From Brachyspira suanatina (lineage in GTDB: Bacteria; Spirochaetota; Brachyspiria; Brachyspirales; Brachyspiraceae), in contig NZ_CVLB01000002.1 of assembly GCF_001049755.1 (NCBI RefSeq), positions 233,743-297,742 on the forward strand: 64,000 bases of DNA. Reading direction: 5' to 3'. The notes beneath the pieces were generated by a model. That model was not told where the DNA came from. It saw only the letters and a list, made by a program, of their open reading frames with translations, and made no database searches. The position numbers and the translations under genes were made by a program. How positions within the stretch are numbered: position 1 is the first letter of the stretch; each line of letters begins with the position of its first letter. Of this stretch, positions 52,524-63,000 are shown one piece after another.

Positions 52524-52587
52524 TATCAACTAAAAAAAATATAACATTTTTTACAATATTTATAGTGTATTAAAATATCGATAAAAT

Positions 52588-52621
52588 AATAAATTCTATT
52601 TATATGGTTTTAGAATTTATT
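52588..52621. repeat. 11-bp perfect inverted repeat in the phoH-coaBC gap
   Basis: AATAAATTCTA (52588-52598) and TAGAATTTATT (52611-52621) with a 12-nt loop. The gap from 52524 to 52909 is extremely AT-rich and has no ORF of note; this is its only clear structure. It may be a terminator-like hairpin or an operator. Confidence 0.4.
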
Positions 52622-52909
52622 AAAAAAATCATTTTTTATATGTTAGTAATTTACACATTATTTTTTAAATATTATTTCACATATATAAAATTCATATATC
52701 ATATTATATATATATAAATATTATTTTATTCATATTATTTTACTTATAGCTACTAAAAAATAAAATAATTTTCAATATGAAGTATATTATTATTGTCAAT
52801 AAAAATAAAAAAAATTATAAAAATATATAGACTATTTTTTTTATTTATAGTAGTATATAATAGTTTAATAGTATAGTTTAATAAAGGGTATGAAATTATA
52901 TTTTAAATT

Positions 52910-54118
52910 ATGAGAATTTTACTTGCAATAACAAGCTCAATATCTGCATATAAAACTCCTTTCCTTGTTAGTCATTTAAAAAAACAAGGCCATAATGTTA
53001 TTTGTGCAGTTACAAAAAATGCACAAAACATGGTAGGTATTAAAGCATTAGAAACTATGAGCGGAAATAAAGTAATAACAGATTTATGGCAGGAAGATGA
53101 TATCCTTAGGCATATTCACATTAATGAAGAAACAGATATATTATTAATTGCCCCTGCCGATGTTAATATTATAGGAAAAATAGCAAATGGTATATGCGAT
53201 GATGCAATAAGTACAATAGCATGTGCATATACAAAAAAGAAATATTTTGCTCCTGCTATGAATCCTCATATGTGGGCTAATAAAGCAAATCAAAAAAATG
53301 TTAAATATTTAATAGAAGAATTAAATTATGAACTAATACCGCCTGAAAGCGGAAATATGGCATGCAATGATGAAGGTGTTGGAAGGCTTGCTGATCTTGA
53401 TACTATAATAAAAACAGTAACTTCAAATAATGAATCATTGAAATACAATAATATCAGATTCACTATCACATCAGGAGCTACAATAGAATGGATAGACCCT
53501 ATAAGATATATCACTAATAATTCAAGCGGAAAAATGGGAGCTTCTATATATGAAGAAATATCTTCAAATGGTGGAATATCTATATATATAGAGGGCAAAG
53601 TTAATGATTCTTTAGCTGTAAAAAATAATGATAAAAAAATTAAAATAAATACTACTAAAGAATTGCAGGATAATGTATTAAATGAACTTGATAATACAGA
53701 TATACTTCTTATGGCTGCTGCTCCTTTAGATTTCAGACCTGCACAAGTTTTTGATAAAAAGGTAAAAAAACATAATATAAATACTATAGAATTAATTGAA
53801 AATGATGATATACTTGCATCTTCAAAAAATAAAAAGAAAAATGGAACATTAATAGTATCTTTTGCTGCGGAAACTGCTGAAAATGATGAGGAACTAAAAA
53901 ATTATGCTGTAGATAAGATGAAAAGAAAAGATGCTGATATGATAGTTGCAAACAAAATACAGGATGCTATAGGAAAAGATACTAATAAAATTACAATATT
54001 TTTTAAAGACGGAAGATTTAAATCTTTTCCTCTTTTAAGTAAAAAAGAATGTGCTAAAGAAATAGTTTCTGAAGCTGTTTCAGAATGGAAGAAAAAAAAT
54101 AATATTACGGGATTTTAA
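52910..54118 (+). CDS. coaBC: Bifunctional phosphopantothenoylcysteine decarboxylase / phosphopantothenate-cysteine ligase
   Basis: 402 aa, covering two CoA steps. The N-terminal flavin CoaC part (1-180) has LLAITSSISAYKTPFLV, HIHINEETDILLIAPAD, the Asn motif FAPAMNPHMW and the active Cys in GNMACNDEGVGRLAD. The CoaB part (190-400) has RFTITSGATIEWIDPIRY, NNSSGKMG and the MAAAPLDFRPAQVFDKK loop. An in-frame stop sits 6 bp before the ATG, so the start is fixed, but no ribosome site precedes it. Instead a short ORF of seven codons (ATG at 52890) overlaps it as ATGA. It is followed by the ABC exporter after 3 bp. Confidence 0.95.
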   Translation: MRILLAITSSISAYKTPFLVSHLKKQGHNVICAVTKNAQNMVGIKALETMSGNKVITDLWQEDDILRHIHINEETDILLIAPADVNIIGKIANGICDDAISTIACAYTKKKYFAPAMNPHMWANKANQKNVKYLIEELNYELIPPESGNMACNDEGVGRLADLDTIIKTVTSNNESLKYNNIRFTITSGATIEWIDPIRYITNNSSGKMGASIYEEISSNGGISIYIEGKVNDSLAVKNNDKKIKINTTKELQDNVLNELDNTDILLMAAAPLDFRPAQVFDKKVKKHNINTIELIENDDILASSKNKKKNGTLIVSFAAETAENDEELKNYAVDKMKRKDADMIVANKIQDAIGKDTNKITIFFKDGRFKSFPLLSKKECAKEIVSEAVSEWKKKNNITGF

Positions 54119-54121
54119 ATA

Positions 54122-54829
54122 ATGAGCTATCTTTATGAAATAAAAGAAATTAGTAAGATATATGGACATGGTGGAGGTGCTACACAGGCATTAAAATCTG
54201 TTAACCTTACAATAGAAGAAGGAAAACTTACTGCTATATTAGGACCTAGCGGTTCAGGAAAAAGTACTTTGCTTAATATATTAGGTGCTTTGGATAAACC
54301 TACAAGCGGACAGGTATTATTTTTGGGTGAGGATATTTCTCATTATAGTGATAAAAGATTAGCTAAATTTAGAAGAGAAAATATAGGATTCGTATTTCAA
54401 AGCTATAACTTACTTCCTAACCTAACAGCTATAGAGAATGTTGAATTTTCTACTGAAATTACAGGACTTTCAAGAGGTAATGCAGAAGAGGCTTTAAAAT
54501 TATTAGGTCTTGAAAACAGAGTAAAACATTATCCTACAGAATTATCCGGAGGAGAACAGCAAAGAGTTAGTATAGCACGTGCCATAGCTAAAAAGCCTAA
54601 AGTGGTATTATGCGATGAGCCTACTGGAGCATTAGATAATAAAACAGGTGTTATGGCTCTAAAAATACTTAGAGACCTAAACAGAAATTTAGGAACAAGC
54701 ATCATACTTATTACACATAGTAAAGAAATAGCTAAAATGGCTGATACTGTTGTGAAAATTTTAAGCGGTGAAGTATTAGATAAATATGATGTGCCAAATC
54801 CTTTGAATCCTGAAGATATAGAGTGGTAA
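54122..54829 (+). CDS. ABC exporter ATP-binding protein (MacB/LolD type)
   Basis: 235 aa. Walker A is ILGPSGSGKSTLLN, the signature is LSGGEQQRVSIARA and Walker B is VVLCDEPTGALD, followed by the switch His in IILITHSKE. The length and the FVFQSYNLLPNLTAIENVEF segment are typical of the MacB/LolD/FtsE group. It pairs with the permease encoded 7 bp downstream. It probably exports or relocates a membrane or surface molecule; lipoprotein release or drug/peptide export are both possible. Confidence 0.93.
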   Translation: MSYLYEIKEISKIYGHGGGATQALKSVNLTIEEGKLTAILGPSGSGKSTLLNILGALDKPTSGQVLFLGEDISHYSDKRLAKFRRENIGFVFQSYNLLPNLTAIENVEFSTEITGLSRGNAEEALKLLGLENRVKHYPTELSGGEQQRVSIARAIAKKPKVVLCDEPTGALDNKTGVMALKILRDLNRNLGTSIILITHSKEIAKMADTVVKILSGEVLDKYDVPNPLNPEDIEW

Positions 54830-54836
54830 AAAAATA

Positions 54837-57158
54837 ATGATTAATATAAAAACTAAACTATTATTTAGAAAAATATATAAGCAGCTTGCTATATTTATGT
54901 CTGCTGTATTTATAGTAACATTAGCTGTACTTTTCTTTGTTGCCGTAAAAACAGTATATAGAGATTTTAAATTGTCAGCTGAAAATTATTTTGAAGAAAA
55001 TACATTAGACGATTTAGTATTATTCGGTATGTTTAATACCAATGATATAGAAACTCTTGAAGAAATGAAAGGCATTGATAAAGTAGTTGCTAAGCATAGA
55101 TTTCAGGGTAAAATAGATAATATTGATGCTATAATTTATGGCACTGATAATTCTGAAGATAGGATAAATAAGCCTTATGTATATGAAGGAAAATCTGAAT
55201 TAAAAACTAATGAAATAGCAATCAATAAAAATTTTGCAGAAGCTAACTCTCTAAAATTAGGCGATACTGTAGAATTAGTATTTAATGATAAAACCAATTC
55301 ATTTGTTATAGCCGCTTTAGTATCTTATCCTAATTATGTATTTTTATTTAAAGACGGAGCAAGCACTGCTTCAGAAGCTAAAGATTTTGCAGTTATAGAA
55401 GTTCATGAGGATCATTTTAATTATATACCTTACAATTCAATATATATAAAATACACAGAAGATGCAAATAAACAAAATGTTGAAAATCTAATAAGAATAA
55501 AATTAAAACAAAAAATATTCTTATTCACAGATAGAAAACAATCCGTTAACTATGTGAACTATGAACAAACATTGCTTCAAATAGATTCTTTTTCATATAT
55601 ATGTCCTTCTATACTTCTTCTTATGGCAATACTTTTACTTTATATTATACAAAGAAGAAATGTTGCCGTAGAAAGAAAACAAATAGGTATAATGAAAGCT
55701 ATTGGACTTACAGATTTTTCTATAATGTTTATGTATATAAAATATTCATTCTTAGTATCATTTTTTGGTATACTTTTAGCTTTTATTGCAAGCAATTTCC
55801 TTTTGCCTCCTATATTCAATGCTTTAGGAAATATATTCGATATGCCTAATTTTAATCATAACACCTATATAGATTTATGGATAATATCAGCAGCAATTAT
55901 ATTATTCGTATGCATATTCTCTAATCTTTTGGCTGCTGTATCAATATTGAAATTAAATCCTGCTCAGTCTATGAGAGGAGAGCCTCCTAAAGGATCAGGT
56001 AAAAGTTTTGTAGAAAAATTACCGATTTGGAATAAATTTTCTTTCAATACAAGATATGCTATAAAAAATGCATCAAGAAGCAAAACAAGATATTTAGCAT
56101 CTCTTTGGGGAATGTTCGCTGCTATAAGTATGACTATATTTGCTCAGGGATTTAATAATTCTTTTGACTATTTTCTATACAACTTATACGAAAAGTTTGC
56201 TTTATATGATGTTGTTGCAAATGTAAATCCTACAAAATGGGAAGATAATTCTGATATATTAACTAATGATGGTATTAAATATTATGATAAAGCAGCTATT
56301 TATCAGGCAAGGTTATATCCTGCATTTGAAGATAATGCTGAAAGTTTATATATACCTGCTTTGATATATAAAGACAGTTTTTCTTCTATGGATATACCTA
56401 ATAATAATGATAAAGAAGATTCTGTAATGATTCCTAAATATTTAGCTGAAAAATTAAATATTAAAGAAAATGATTATATTGGAATAGAGTTATATACTTT
56501 AGGAAATAGTATTTCAAGAAGAGTTAAAGTAAGCAAATTCGTTGATCAGCAAGGTATGTTTTATATCTATATAGATAAAAATTTTGCTGAGGAAACATTC
56601 GATATAAAAAATGTTTATAACAGCATATTTATATCAACTAAAGATGATTTCACTAAGGAAGATATGAAAGATATATTGGATAAAAGTAAAGAGGTTTCAT
56701 ATTACAGCTTCAGAAGTGATGAATATGAGGCTTATAAAAATCAGATAGCCACTATATATCTTTTGGTGCAGATACTTATATTCATAGCATTCTTACTTGG
56801 TGCTACTTCTCTTTATGGTGTAGGTGTTATAACGCTTGCAACTAGAAGATATGAATTCACGCTTCTAAAAGTTATGGGATATACCACAAAAGAAATTATG
56901 ATAGCCTCATTAAAAGAAACTATCACACAAATAATAGTTGCTATACCATTAGGAATAGCGGCAGGATACGGAATATTATATTTAGTAAAAAAACCTTTCT
57001 CAAGCAAATTATTTTCATTCGTTCCGCATGTATATCAGTCAAGCTATATACTTGCTATAGCATTGCTTGTAACTGTAATATTCCTTGTATCTATAATGAG
57101 TGCTTATTATATAAATAGATTGGATATGGTTGAAGGATTAAAGGACAGAGAAGAATAA
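54837..57158 (+). CDS. FtsX-type ABC exporter permease
   Basis: 773 aa with eight TM helices in two FtsX-like halves. There is one helix at about 20-40, a large extracytoplasmic domain (about 45-250), three helices (about 258-375), another helix near 420, a second extracytoplasmic domain (about 445-620), and three final helices (about 638-765). RKQIGIMKAIGLTDFSIMF and RRYEFTLLKVMGYTTKEI are the paired cytoplasmic coupling motifs. It works with the upstream ATPase. The substrate is unknown. The duplicated architecture (both halves in one chain) resembles MacB-like or DUF214 exporters. Confidence 0.88.
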   Translation: MINIKTKLLFRKIYKQLAIFMSAVFIVTLAVLFFVAVKTVYRDFKLSAENYFEENTLDDLVLFGMFNTNDIETLEEMKGIDKVVAKHRFQGKIDNIDAIIYGTDNSEDRINKPYVYEGKSELKTNEIAINKNFAEANSLKLGDTVELVFNDKTNSFVIAALVSYPNYVFLFKDGASTASEAKDFAVIEVHEDHFNYIPYNSIYIKYTEDANKQNVENLIRIKLKQKIFLFTDRKQSVNYVNYEQTLLQIDSFSYICPSILLLMAILLLYIIQRRNVAVERKQIGIMKAIGLTDFSIMFMYIKYSFLVSFFGILLAFIASNFLLPPIFNALGNIFDMPNFNHNTYIDLWIISAAIILFVCIFSNLLAAVSILKLNPAQSMRGEPPKGSGKSFVEKLPIWNKFSFNTRYAIKNASRSKTRYLASLWGMFAAISMTIFAQGFNNSFDYFLYNLYEKFALYDVVANVNPTKWEDNSDILTNDGIKYYDKAAIYQARLYPAFEDNAESLYIPALIYKDSFSSMDIPNNNDKEDSVMIPKYLAEKLNIKENDYIGIELYTLGNSISRRVKVSKFVDQQGMFYIYIDKNFAEETFDIKNVYNSIFISTKDDFTKEDMKDILDKSKEVSYYSFRSDEYEAYKNQIATIYLLVQILIFIAFLLGATSLYGVGVITLATRRYEFTLLKVMGYTTKEIMIASLKETITQIIVAIPLGIAAGYGILYLVKKPFSSKLFSFVPHVYQSSYILAIALLVTVIFLVSIMSAYYINRLDMVEGLKDREE

Positions 57159-57203
57159 TTAAGTTAATGAATAAAAAAAATATACATTTTTTTATTCAAA
57201 CGC

Positions 57204-57231
57204 TTGACTTTTTTTTCTGTTATTGTATAAT
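57204..57231 (+). promoter_or_regulatory. Promoter of tRNA-Thr
   Basis: TTGACT (57204-57209), a 16-bp spacer, TATAAT (57226-57231), ending about 12 nt before the mature tRNA. Confidence 0.65.
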
Positions 57232-57243
57232 AATAATCACTTC

Positions 57244-57316
57244 GCTGGTGTAGCTCAATTGGTAGAGCAGCTGATTTGTAATCAGCCGGTTGCGGGTTCG
57301 AGTCCCATCACCAGCT
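57244..57316 (+). tRNA. tRNA-Thr (TGT)
   Basis: 73 nt. The acceptor GCTGGTG pairs with CACCAGC and the discriminator is T. The anticodon stem is CTGA/TCAG with loop TTTGTAA, giving anticodon TGT (threonine). The T loop is TTCGAGT; the T stem has one C-A mismatch next to a G-T pair. CCA is not encoded. Confidence 0.94.
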
Positions 57317-57430
57317 CATTTTTTTTTAACGCATTTATTTCTTCAATATTTTCCAATACTAAAAAGTTTTAATAATTAAACAATTCTATTTCGATAATAT
57401 ATTACAAACTAATAGTTAGGATATGATTGT

Positions 57431-58465
57431 ATGTTAAAATTAAAAGATCTTATAAATAAAAAAGGATATTTCATAATAGCTGAAGCAGGATGTAATCATG
57501 AAGGCGATTTAAATACTGCAATAAAACTTATTCAAGAAGCTGCTAAATCCGGTGCTGATGCTGTAAAATTTCAAAGCTTCACACAAAAAACTTTATTCGC
57601 CGCAAAAGAATATACTAAAATTTTGAAATTAAAAGATGATGCTTTAGACGGTGTTGATAATATCATATTAAAAAAAGAATGGTATGAACCGTTAATAAAA
57701 GAAGCTAAAAAAAATAAAATCATATTTATAACAACTCCTTTTTCTGTAGATTCTGTAAATGATATTGTAAGCTACGATATACCTATAATAAAAATAGCTT
57801 CATGCGATATAGATAATATACCTTTGCTTGAAGCTGTTGCTAAGACTCAAAAGCCTGTCATACTTTCAACAGGGCTAGCTTTAAATAAAGATATAAAAGA
57901 AGCCTTAAAAATATTGAAAAAAAATGAAGTAGCATTATTACATTGCTCTGTAGAATACCCTACTCCTTTACAGAATGCTAGACTCAACAGAATATCTGTT
58001 ATGAAAAATCTATTTAAAAATAATATAATAGGATATTCAGATCATACTATAGGTATTGAAGCTCCTATAATTGCTGTTTCTTTAGGTGCTAAAATAATAG
58101 AAAAACACTTTACTGTTACACCTGAAAAAGAAACAGGAGATCATATAATTAGCTTAGATACAAATGGCATGTCTGAAATGATAAAGTCTATTGATAAAAC
58201 ATTAACTATGCTTGGAGGCGATACTGCAAGCAAGAAAGAGCATGTATTAAGCAAGCAGGAAAAAAAGGAACTTGTATATGCCAAAAGAGGTATTTATTTA
58301 AGCCATGCTATGCTTAGAGGTGAAATAATCACAGAAAAAGATTTAATAGCTTTAAGACCTTGCGTTGGAATACCTGCCAAATATTATAATAAAGTTTTAG
58401 GTATGAAATTAAAGGTTGATAAAAAATCAAATACTGCTTTAAGTTTTAAAGATTTAAAAAAATAA
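57431..58465 (+). CDS. NeuB-family sialic/pseudaminic acid synthase
   Basis: 344 aa. The N-terminal TIM barrel (about 1-275) condenses PEP with an N-acetylated sugar to form a nine-carbon acid. Motifs are FIIAEAGCNHEGDL, ADAVKFQSF, IKIASCDIDNIPLL and AKIIEKHFTV. A C-terminal SAF/antifreeze-like domain (about 285-344: AKRGIYLSHAMLRGEIITEK) completes the family layout. The exact product (Neu5Ac, pseudaminic or legionaminic acid) cannot be told from sequence alone. No other nonulosonate gene is nearby. Flagellin glycosylation or surface sugar is the plausible use. Confidence 0.88.
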   Translation: MLKLKDLINKKGYFIIAEAGCNHEGDLNTAIKLIQEAAKSGADAVKFQSFTQKTLFAAKEYTKILKLKDDALDGVDNIILKKEWYEPLIKEAKKNKIIFITTPFSVDSVNDIVSYDIPIIKIASCDIDNIPLLEAVAKTQKPVILSTGLALNKDIKEALKILKKNEVALLHCSVEYPTPLQNARLNRISVMKNLFKNNIIGYSDHTIGIEAPIIAVSLGAKIIEKHFTVTPEKETGDHIISLDTNGMSEMIKSIDKTLTMLGGDTASKKEHVLSKQEKKELVYAKRGIYLSHAMLRGEIITEKDLIALRPCVGIPAKYYNKVLGMKLKVDKKSNTALSFKDLKK

Positions 58466-58583
58466 CTTGAAATAAAAAATACTTTATGATAAAGTATACA
58501 ACAAATAAGGAATGAGGTCTCCTTAAATTATTTAATCAATTTATTAAATAATTAAACCGCTTTATTTATTTTTTATATAAAAG

Positions 58584-58690
58584 CTGATGACTTCTGCAAA
58601 TTTCTATGATTTTTTATGATTATTGAAGAATAAATAAAAATCTTTAATAATTGATATATGGATTTGCAGATTCAGTTTTTATATTTTTTT
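58584..58690 (+). promoter_or_regulatory. Long hairpin with T-run before the antiporter gene
   Basis: TCTGCAAAT (58593-58601) pairs with ATTTGCAGA (58662-58670), and CTGA (58584-58587) with TCAG (58672-58675). An inner stem pairs ATTATTGAAGA with TCTTTAATAAT. A T-rich tail follows. A second AT-only inverted repeat lies near 58525-58557. It could be the neuB terminator or a regulated leader of the antiporter. Confidence 0.5.
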
Positions 58691-58759
58691 TTCAACTAAT
58701 ATCTAATAATTCATATACTCATAAAGAATCACATACTAATAAAAAAGGATTATATATTT

Positions 58760-59950
58760 ATGCTTCTCAGTTTAGCTTTGATATTTTTATGCGGAATGAT
58801 ACTTGGAAAAATATTTTCACTTTTAAAACTTCCTTCTCTTTTAGGTCTTATAATCACAGGTATAATACTAGGTCCATACTGCTTTAATTTGCTTGATAAT
58901 TCAATACTTTCAATATCAGCAGATTTAAGAGAATTAGCACTAATAATAATATTAACACGTGCTGGACTTAATCTTGATATAGAAGATTTAAAAAAGGTAG
59001 GACGTCCCGCGATACTTATGTGCTTTGTTCCAGCAACTTTTGAAATAATAGGAATGATTTTAGTGGCTCCAAAACTTTTTGATATAAGTTTATTGGATGC
59101 TGCTTTAATGGGTTCTGTTGTTGCTGCTGTATCTCCTGCTGTGCTTGTACCTAAGATGCTTAAACTCATAGATGAAAGATACGGTACTAATAAAAGCATA
59201 CCTCAATTATTAATGGCAGGAGCTTCCGTTGATGATATATTTGTAATAGTATTATTTACATCTTTTACTTCTCTTGTAAAAGGAGGCAATATCTCTTATC
59301 TTGATTTTATAAAAATACCTACTTCAATTATATTCGGGCTTTTGTTGGGAGTGATTATTGGTTTCATATTATCCAAATTCTTTACCAGATTTCATATAAG
59401 AGACAGTGCTAAAGTAGTTATAATACTAAGCATATCATTTATACTTGTAAGCATAGAAAATTCAATATCAAATCTATTTGGAGGCATTATAGGAATATCC
59501 GGACTTTTAGCCGTTATGAGTATAGGAGCATATCTTAAAAAATCAAAAGAAGAATTATCAAAAAGACTTTCATTAAAATATTCTAAACTTTGGGTAGCTG
59601 CTGAAATTATGCTTTTCGTACTTGTAGGAGCTGCTGTAAATATTAATTATGCTATGAAAGCCGGAGCATTAGGAGTTATATTAATATTTGCTGTTTTGAT
59701 ATTCAGAATGTTTGGGGTGCTTGTATCATTAATAAAAACTAAATTAAATAAAAAAGAGAGAATATTTAGTATGATTGCATATTGTCCAAAAGCAACAGTG
59801 CAGGCTGCAATAGGTTCAATTCCTTTATCATTAGGTTTTGCTTCAGGAGAGATTATACTTGTTATAGCAGTTCTTGCCATACTTATAACAGCCCCATTAG
59901 GAGCTTTTGCAATAGATGCTACCTATAAAAAATTATTAGAGCATGAATAA
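58760..59950 (+). CDS. Cation:proton antiporter (CPA family)
   Basis: 396 aa with about 12 TM helices. LLKLPSLLGLIITGIILGP is the family N-terminal pattern, ELALIIILTRAGLNLD is the conserved TM4-type segment, and VVAAVSPAVLVPKML with LMAGASVDDIFVIVLF carries the paired Asp ion site. It probably exchanges Na+ or K+ for H+ at the inner membrane. There is no Trk/Kef nucleotide-binding tail. AAAGGA lies 10 nt before the ATG. It is a single gene, after the structured leader. Confidence 0.88.
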   Translation: MLLSLALIFLCGMILGKIFSLLKLPSLLGLIITGIILGPYCFNLLDNSILSISADLRELALIIILTRAGLNLDIEDLKKVGRPAILMCFVPATFEIIGMILVAPKLFDISLLDAALMGSVVAAVSPAVLVPKMLKLIDERYGTNKSIPQLLMAGASVDDIFVIVLFTSFTSLVKGGNISYLDFIKIPTSIIFGLLLGVIIGFILSKFFTRFHIRDSAKVVIILSISFILVSIENSISNLFGGIIGISGLLAVMSIGAYLKKSKEELSKRLSLKYSKLWVAAEIMLFVLVGAAVNINYAMKAGALGVILIFAVLIFRMFGVLVSLIKTKLNKKERIFSMIAYCPKATVQAAIGSIPLSLGFASGEIILVIAVLAILITAPLGAFAIDATYKKLLEHE

Positions 59951-59972
59951 ATTAGTAATAATATAACAATAA

Positions 59973-60010
59973 TTAAGGGCTTGTATTTTAATAAAAAATC
60001 AAACCCTTAA
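59973..60010. terminator. Hairpin between the convergent antiporter and RND genes
   Basis: TTAAGGG (59973-59979) pairs with CCCTTAA (60004-60010), and TTG/CAA just inside. Flanks are AT-rich but without a long T-run, so termination strength is uncertain. Confidence 0.6.
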
Positions 60011-60026
60011 CATATATTATAAAAAA

Positions 60027-63000
60027 TCACTTACCTGTAACATTTATAGCATCATAATCAGAGAAATCATTTTTACTTTCAATATCTTTTTTCTCATAAT
60101 CTTTTAGAGGTATTTTATTTCTTATAGCAGCATAAACAGTAGGTACTATTATAAGAGTAAATGCTGTTGAAACTAAAAGCCCGCCTAGTATAGCAATAGA
60201 TAAAGGCTGATACATTTCGTTTCCGCTTCCTCCTGATAATGCCATAGGTAAAAGTCCTAATATAGTTGTAAGCGTTGTCATAAGTACCGGTCTTAATCTT
60301 CTAGGTCCTGACTCCAATGCCGATTCATCTCCATTGAGATTTTTTTCATGCATAAGCTGATTCATATAATCTATAAGTACAATACCATTATTTACTACAA
60401 TACCAATCAAAACAATAAATCCTATTCCGCTGTATACGCTTAAAGTTTGTCTTCCTATAAATAATGCTAATAAAGAACCAGCGAAACCAAATGGTATTGC
60501 TAATGCTATAACGAAAGGAGCAATAAAAGATTCAAACTGACTAGCCATTATAGCATAAACTAAAACCAATGCTAATATAAAGGCCTGAATAAGTTGTAAA
60601 AATGCTTCTTTCATATCCTCAAAATCTCCGGCATAATTAATAGTAAATCCTGAAGGAAGAAATACTTCTTTTGAAATATTTTCCTGAACATCCTGCATTA
60701 TTTCGCTTAATGCTCTATTATATGCTGATGCTTTTATAGTTGTAATTCTTGTACTGTCTTTTCTTTCTATCTCCGTAGGGCCATAGCTTTTTTCTATAGT
60801 TGCTACTGATGATATAGGTACTATTCCTGCTGTTGTAGGTATCATAAGTCTTGATATATCATCTATTTTTAATCTGTCAGGCTCTCCAAGCTGAACATTA
60901 ACATCTATATCTGTAACATCAGAATTGAGAGGTGTCATAGTTGTAGCTGTTGTACCTGCAAAACTTGTTTTAATAATATTTGCTATTGTGTTTACATTAA
61001 TACCCATTTTGGCTGCTATTTCTCTATTAACATATATTTTAAGTTCAGGATTTGAATCATCTCTTGTAAGTCTAGGCTCTCTTATTCCTTCTATATCCGA
61101 TATTGATTTTATTATATTATTTGCTATTTCTGTAGACTTATCTAAATCATCTCCTACAAGTTCTATTTCTATTTCCTGTCCTCCTGTTCCTCCGTTTCTT
61201 CCGCCTCCTCCTATAGCTGAAGTTGTTACAGCAGATATATTAATCTGTGCCGGATATGATACTAATCTATTTCTTGTTATCTCTATATATTCATCAACAG
61301 ACAATTTTCTTCCTTCACTTTTATCTCTAAGCTGCACTCTTATTTCCGCAGAATTTTCTTCAGAACCTGATTTTACTCTAGACTGCATTCTGTCAAAATC
61401 CTCTCCTATAGCATCTTGTATATCGCCTTCCATTCTTGTAATGAAAGCCTGTGTTTGTTCTGATTTAGTCCCTACAGGCATTTTTACTTCTATCTTAAAT
61501 TGTCCTTCATCTGAAGTAGGAAATCCTTCTTTACCTATAAAAATTAAACCTAATATTATTATTACAAATACTACTGATAATGAAGAGATAAATACTTTCT
61601 TTTTATTTTTTATAGAATAGCTTAATAAATTAGAATATAAGTTATTAATTTTGCTATGGAATTTATCATTAACAAAATTTTCTATAGGTATTAAAAATTT
61701 AGTTTTCTTATTTGTTACAAGTCTAGCACCAAGCATAGGAACTATTGTAAGAGCAACGAATAAAGAACCTATCATTGAAACTGTAACTGTAATACATAAA
61801 TCTCTGAATAATTGTCCTGTTTGTCCTTCAACGAAAAGGAAAGGTAAGAATACCGCTATAGTTGTAAGAGTAGAAGCAGATATTGCAAGAGCTACTGTAG
61901 AAGTACCATTTATAGCTGATGAATATTTACCATATCCATTATTTCGATAATAGAATATATTTTCCAAAACTACAATGGAGTTATCAACCATCATACCAAT
62001 ACCTAAAACAAGTCCTGATAATGATATAATATTCAAAGTTATTCCCATAAAATACATCAATGTAAATGTAATTATAATAGATATAGGAATTGAAACTGCT
62101 ATTATAGAAACTGTTTTTACATTCCATAAGTAAAGCATTAATATAATAACGGCAAATAATCCTCCCTGCCAAGCTGTATCTAATACTCCGTTTATAGCCT
62201 CATTTACATTATCAGCACTATTAAATAATATTTCATACTCTACGCCTTCAGGAAGATTAAGATTAGCTAATTGCTTTTTTACAGCCTTTGATACATTAAC
62301 AGAATTTCCGCCTGATTCTTTATTAACTGATACTGATATTGCAGGCATTCCATTGATTTTTACTATCTCAGAGTCATCACTGTATCCTTGATAAACTCTT
62401 CCTATATCCTTTAATTTTATAGGAGTATCATTTGTTTTTAAAGCCACAACAGTATTTTCAATATCTTCAGGAGTTGTAAACTCTCCCATAGTTCTTAGAG
62501 TATACTTATAAACTCCTTCATAAGTATCACCGCCTGATAGATTCTGATTTTCTGATGATAAAAGAGAAACTATACTGTTAATATCTATTCCATAAGCATG
62601 AAGTCTATTTAAAACTAAATCGACTTTCATCTCACTTTTAAGTCCGCCTCTTATTTCAGCTCTTGCTACTCCTGAAGCCTGCTCTATTTTATTTAATATC
62701 TGATTATCTATTAATGTATATAATGCTCCTAAATTATCTGTACCGAAAAAAGCTATTTCCATTATAGGAGTCATATCTGTAGAAAATTTAAGTACTGTAG
62801 GGCTGTCTGCATCATCCGGAAGCGAATTTTTTATTCCGTCTATAGCTTCTCTTACATCTGCTGTAGCAACTGCTAAATCAGTACCCCAGTTAAATTCTAT
62901 AAATACGCTTGATTTACCTTCTTCCGAAGTAGAAGTGATTGTATTAATATCGCTTACAGTGGCAACTGCATTTTCAACTATTCTTGTAACTGATTTTTCT

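Noticed and set aside
52187-52573. A plus-strand 128-codon ORF upstream of phoH
   Set aside because: It is antisense to the open, conserved N-terminal extension of phoH and resembles no protein family.
58750-59199. A 149-codon minus-strand ORF inside the antiporter gene
   Set aside because: It is a shadow of the conserved antiporter frame on the plus strand and has no family features.
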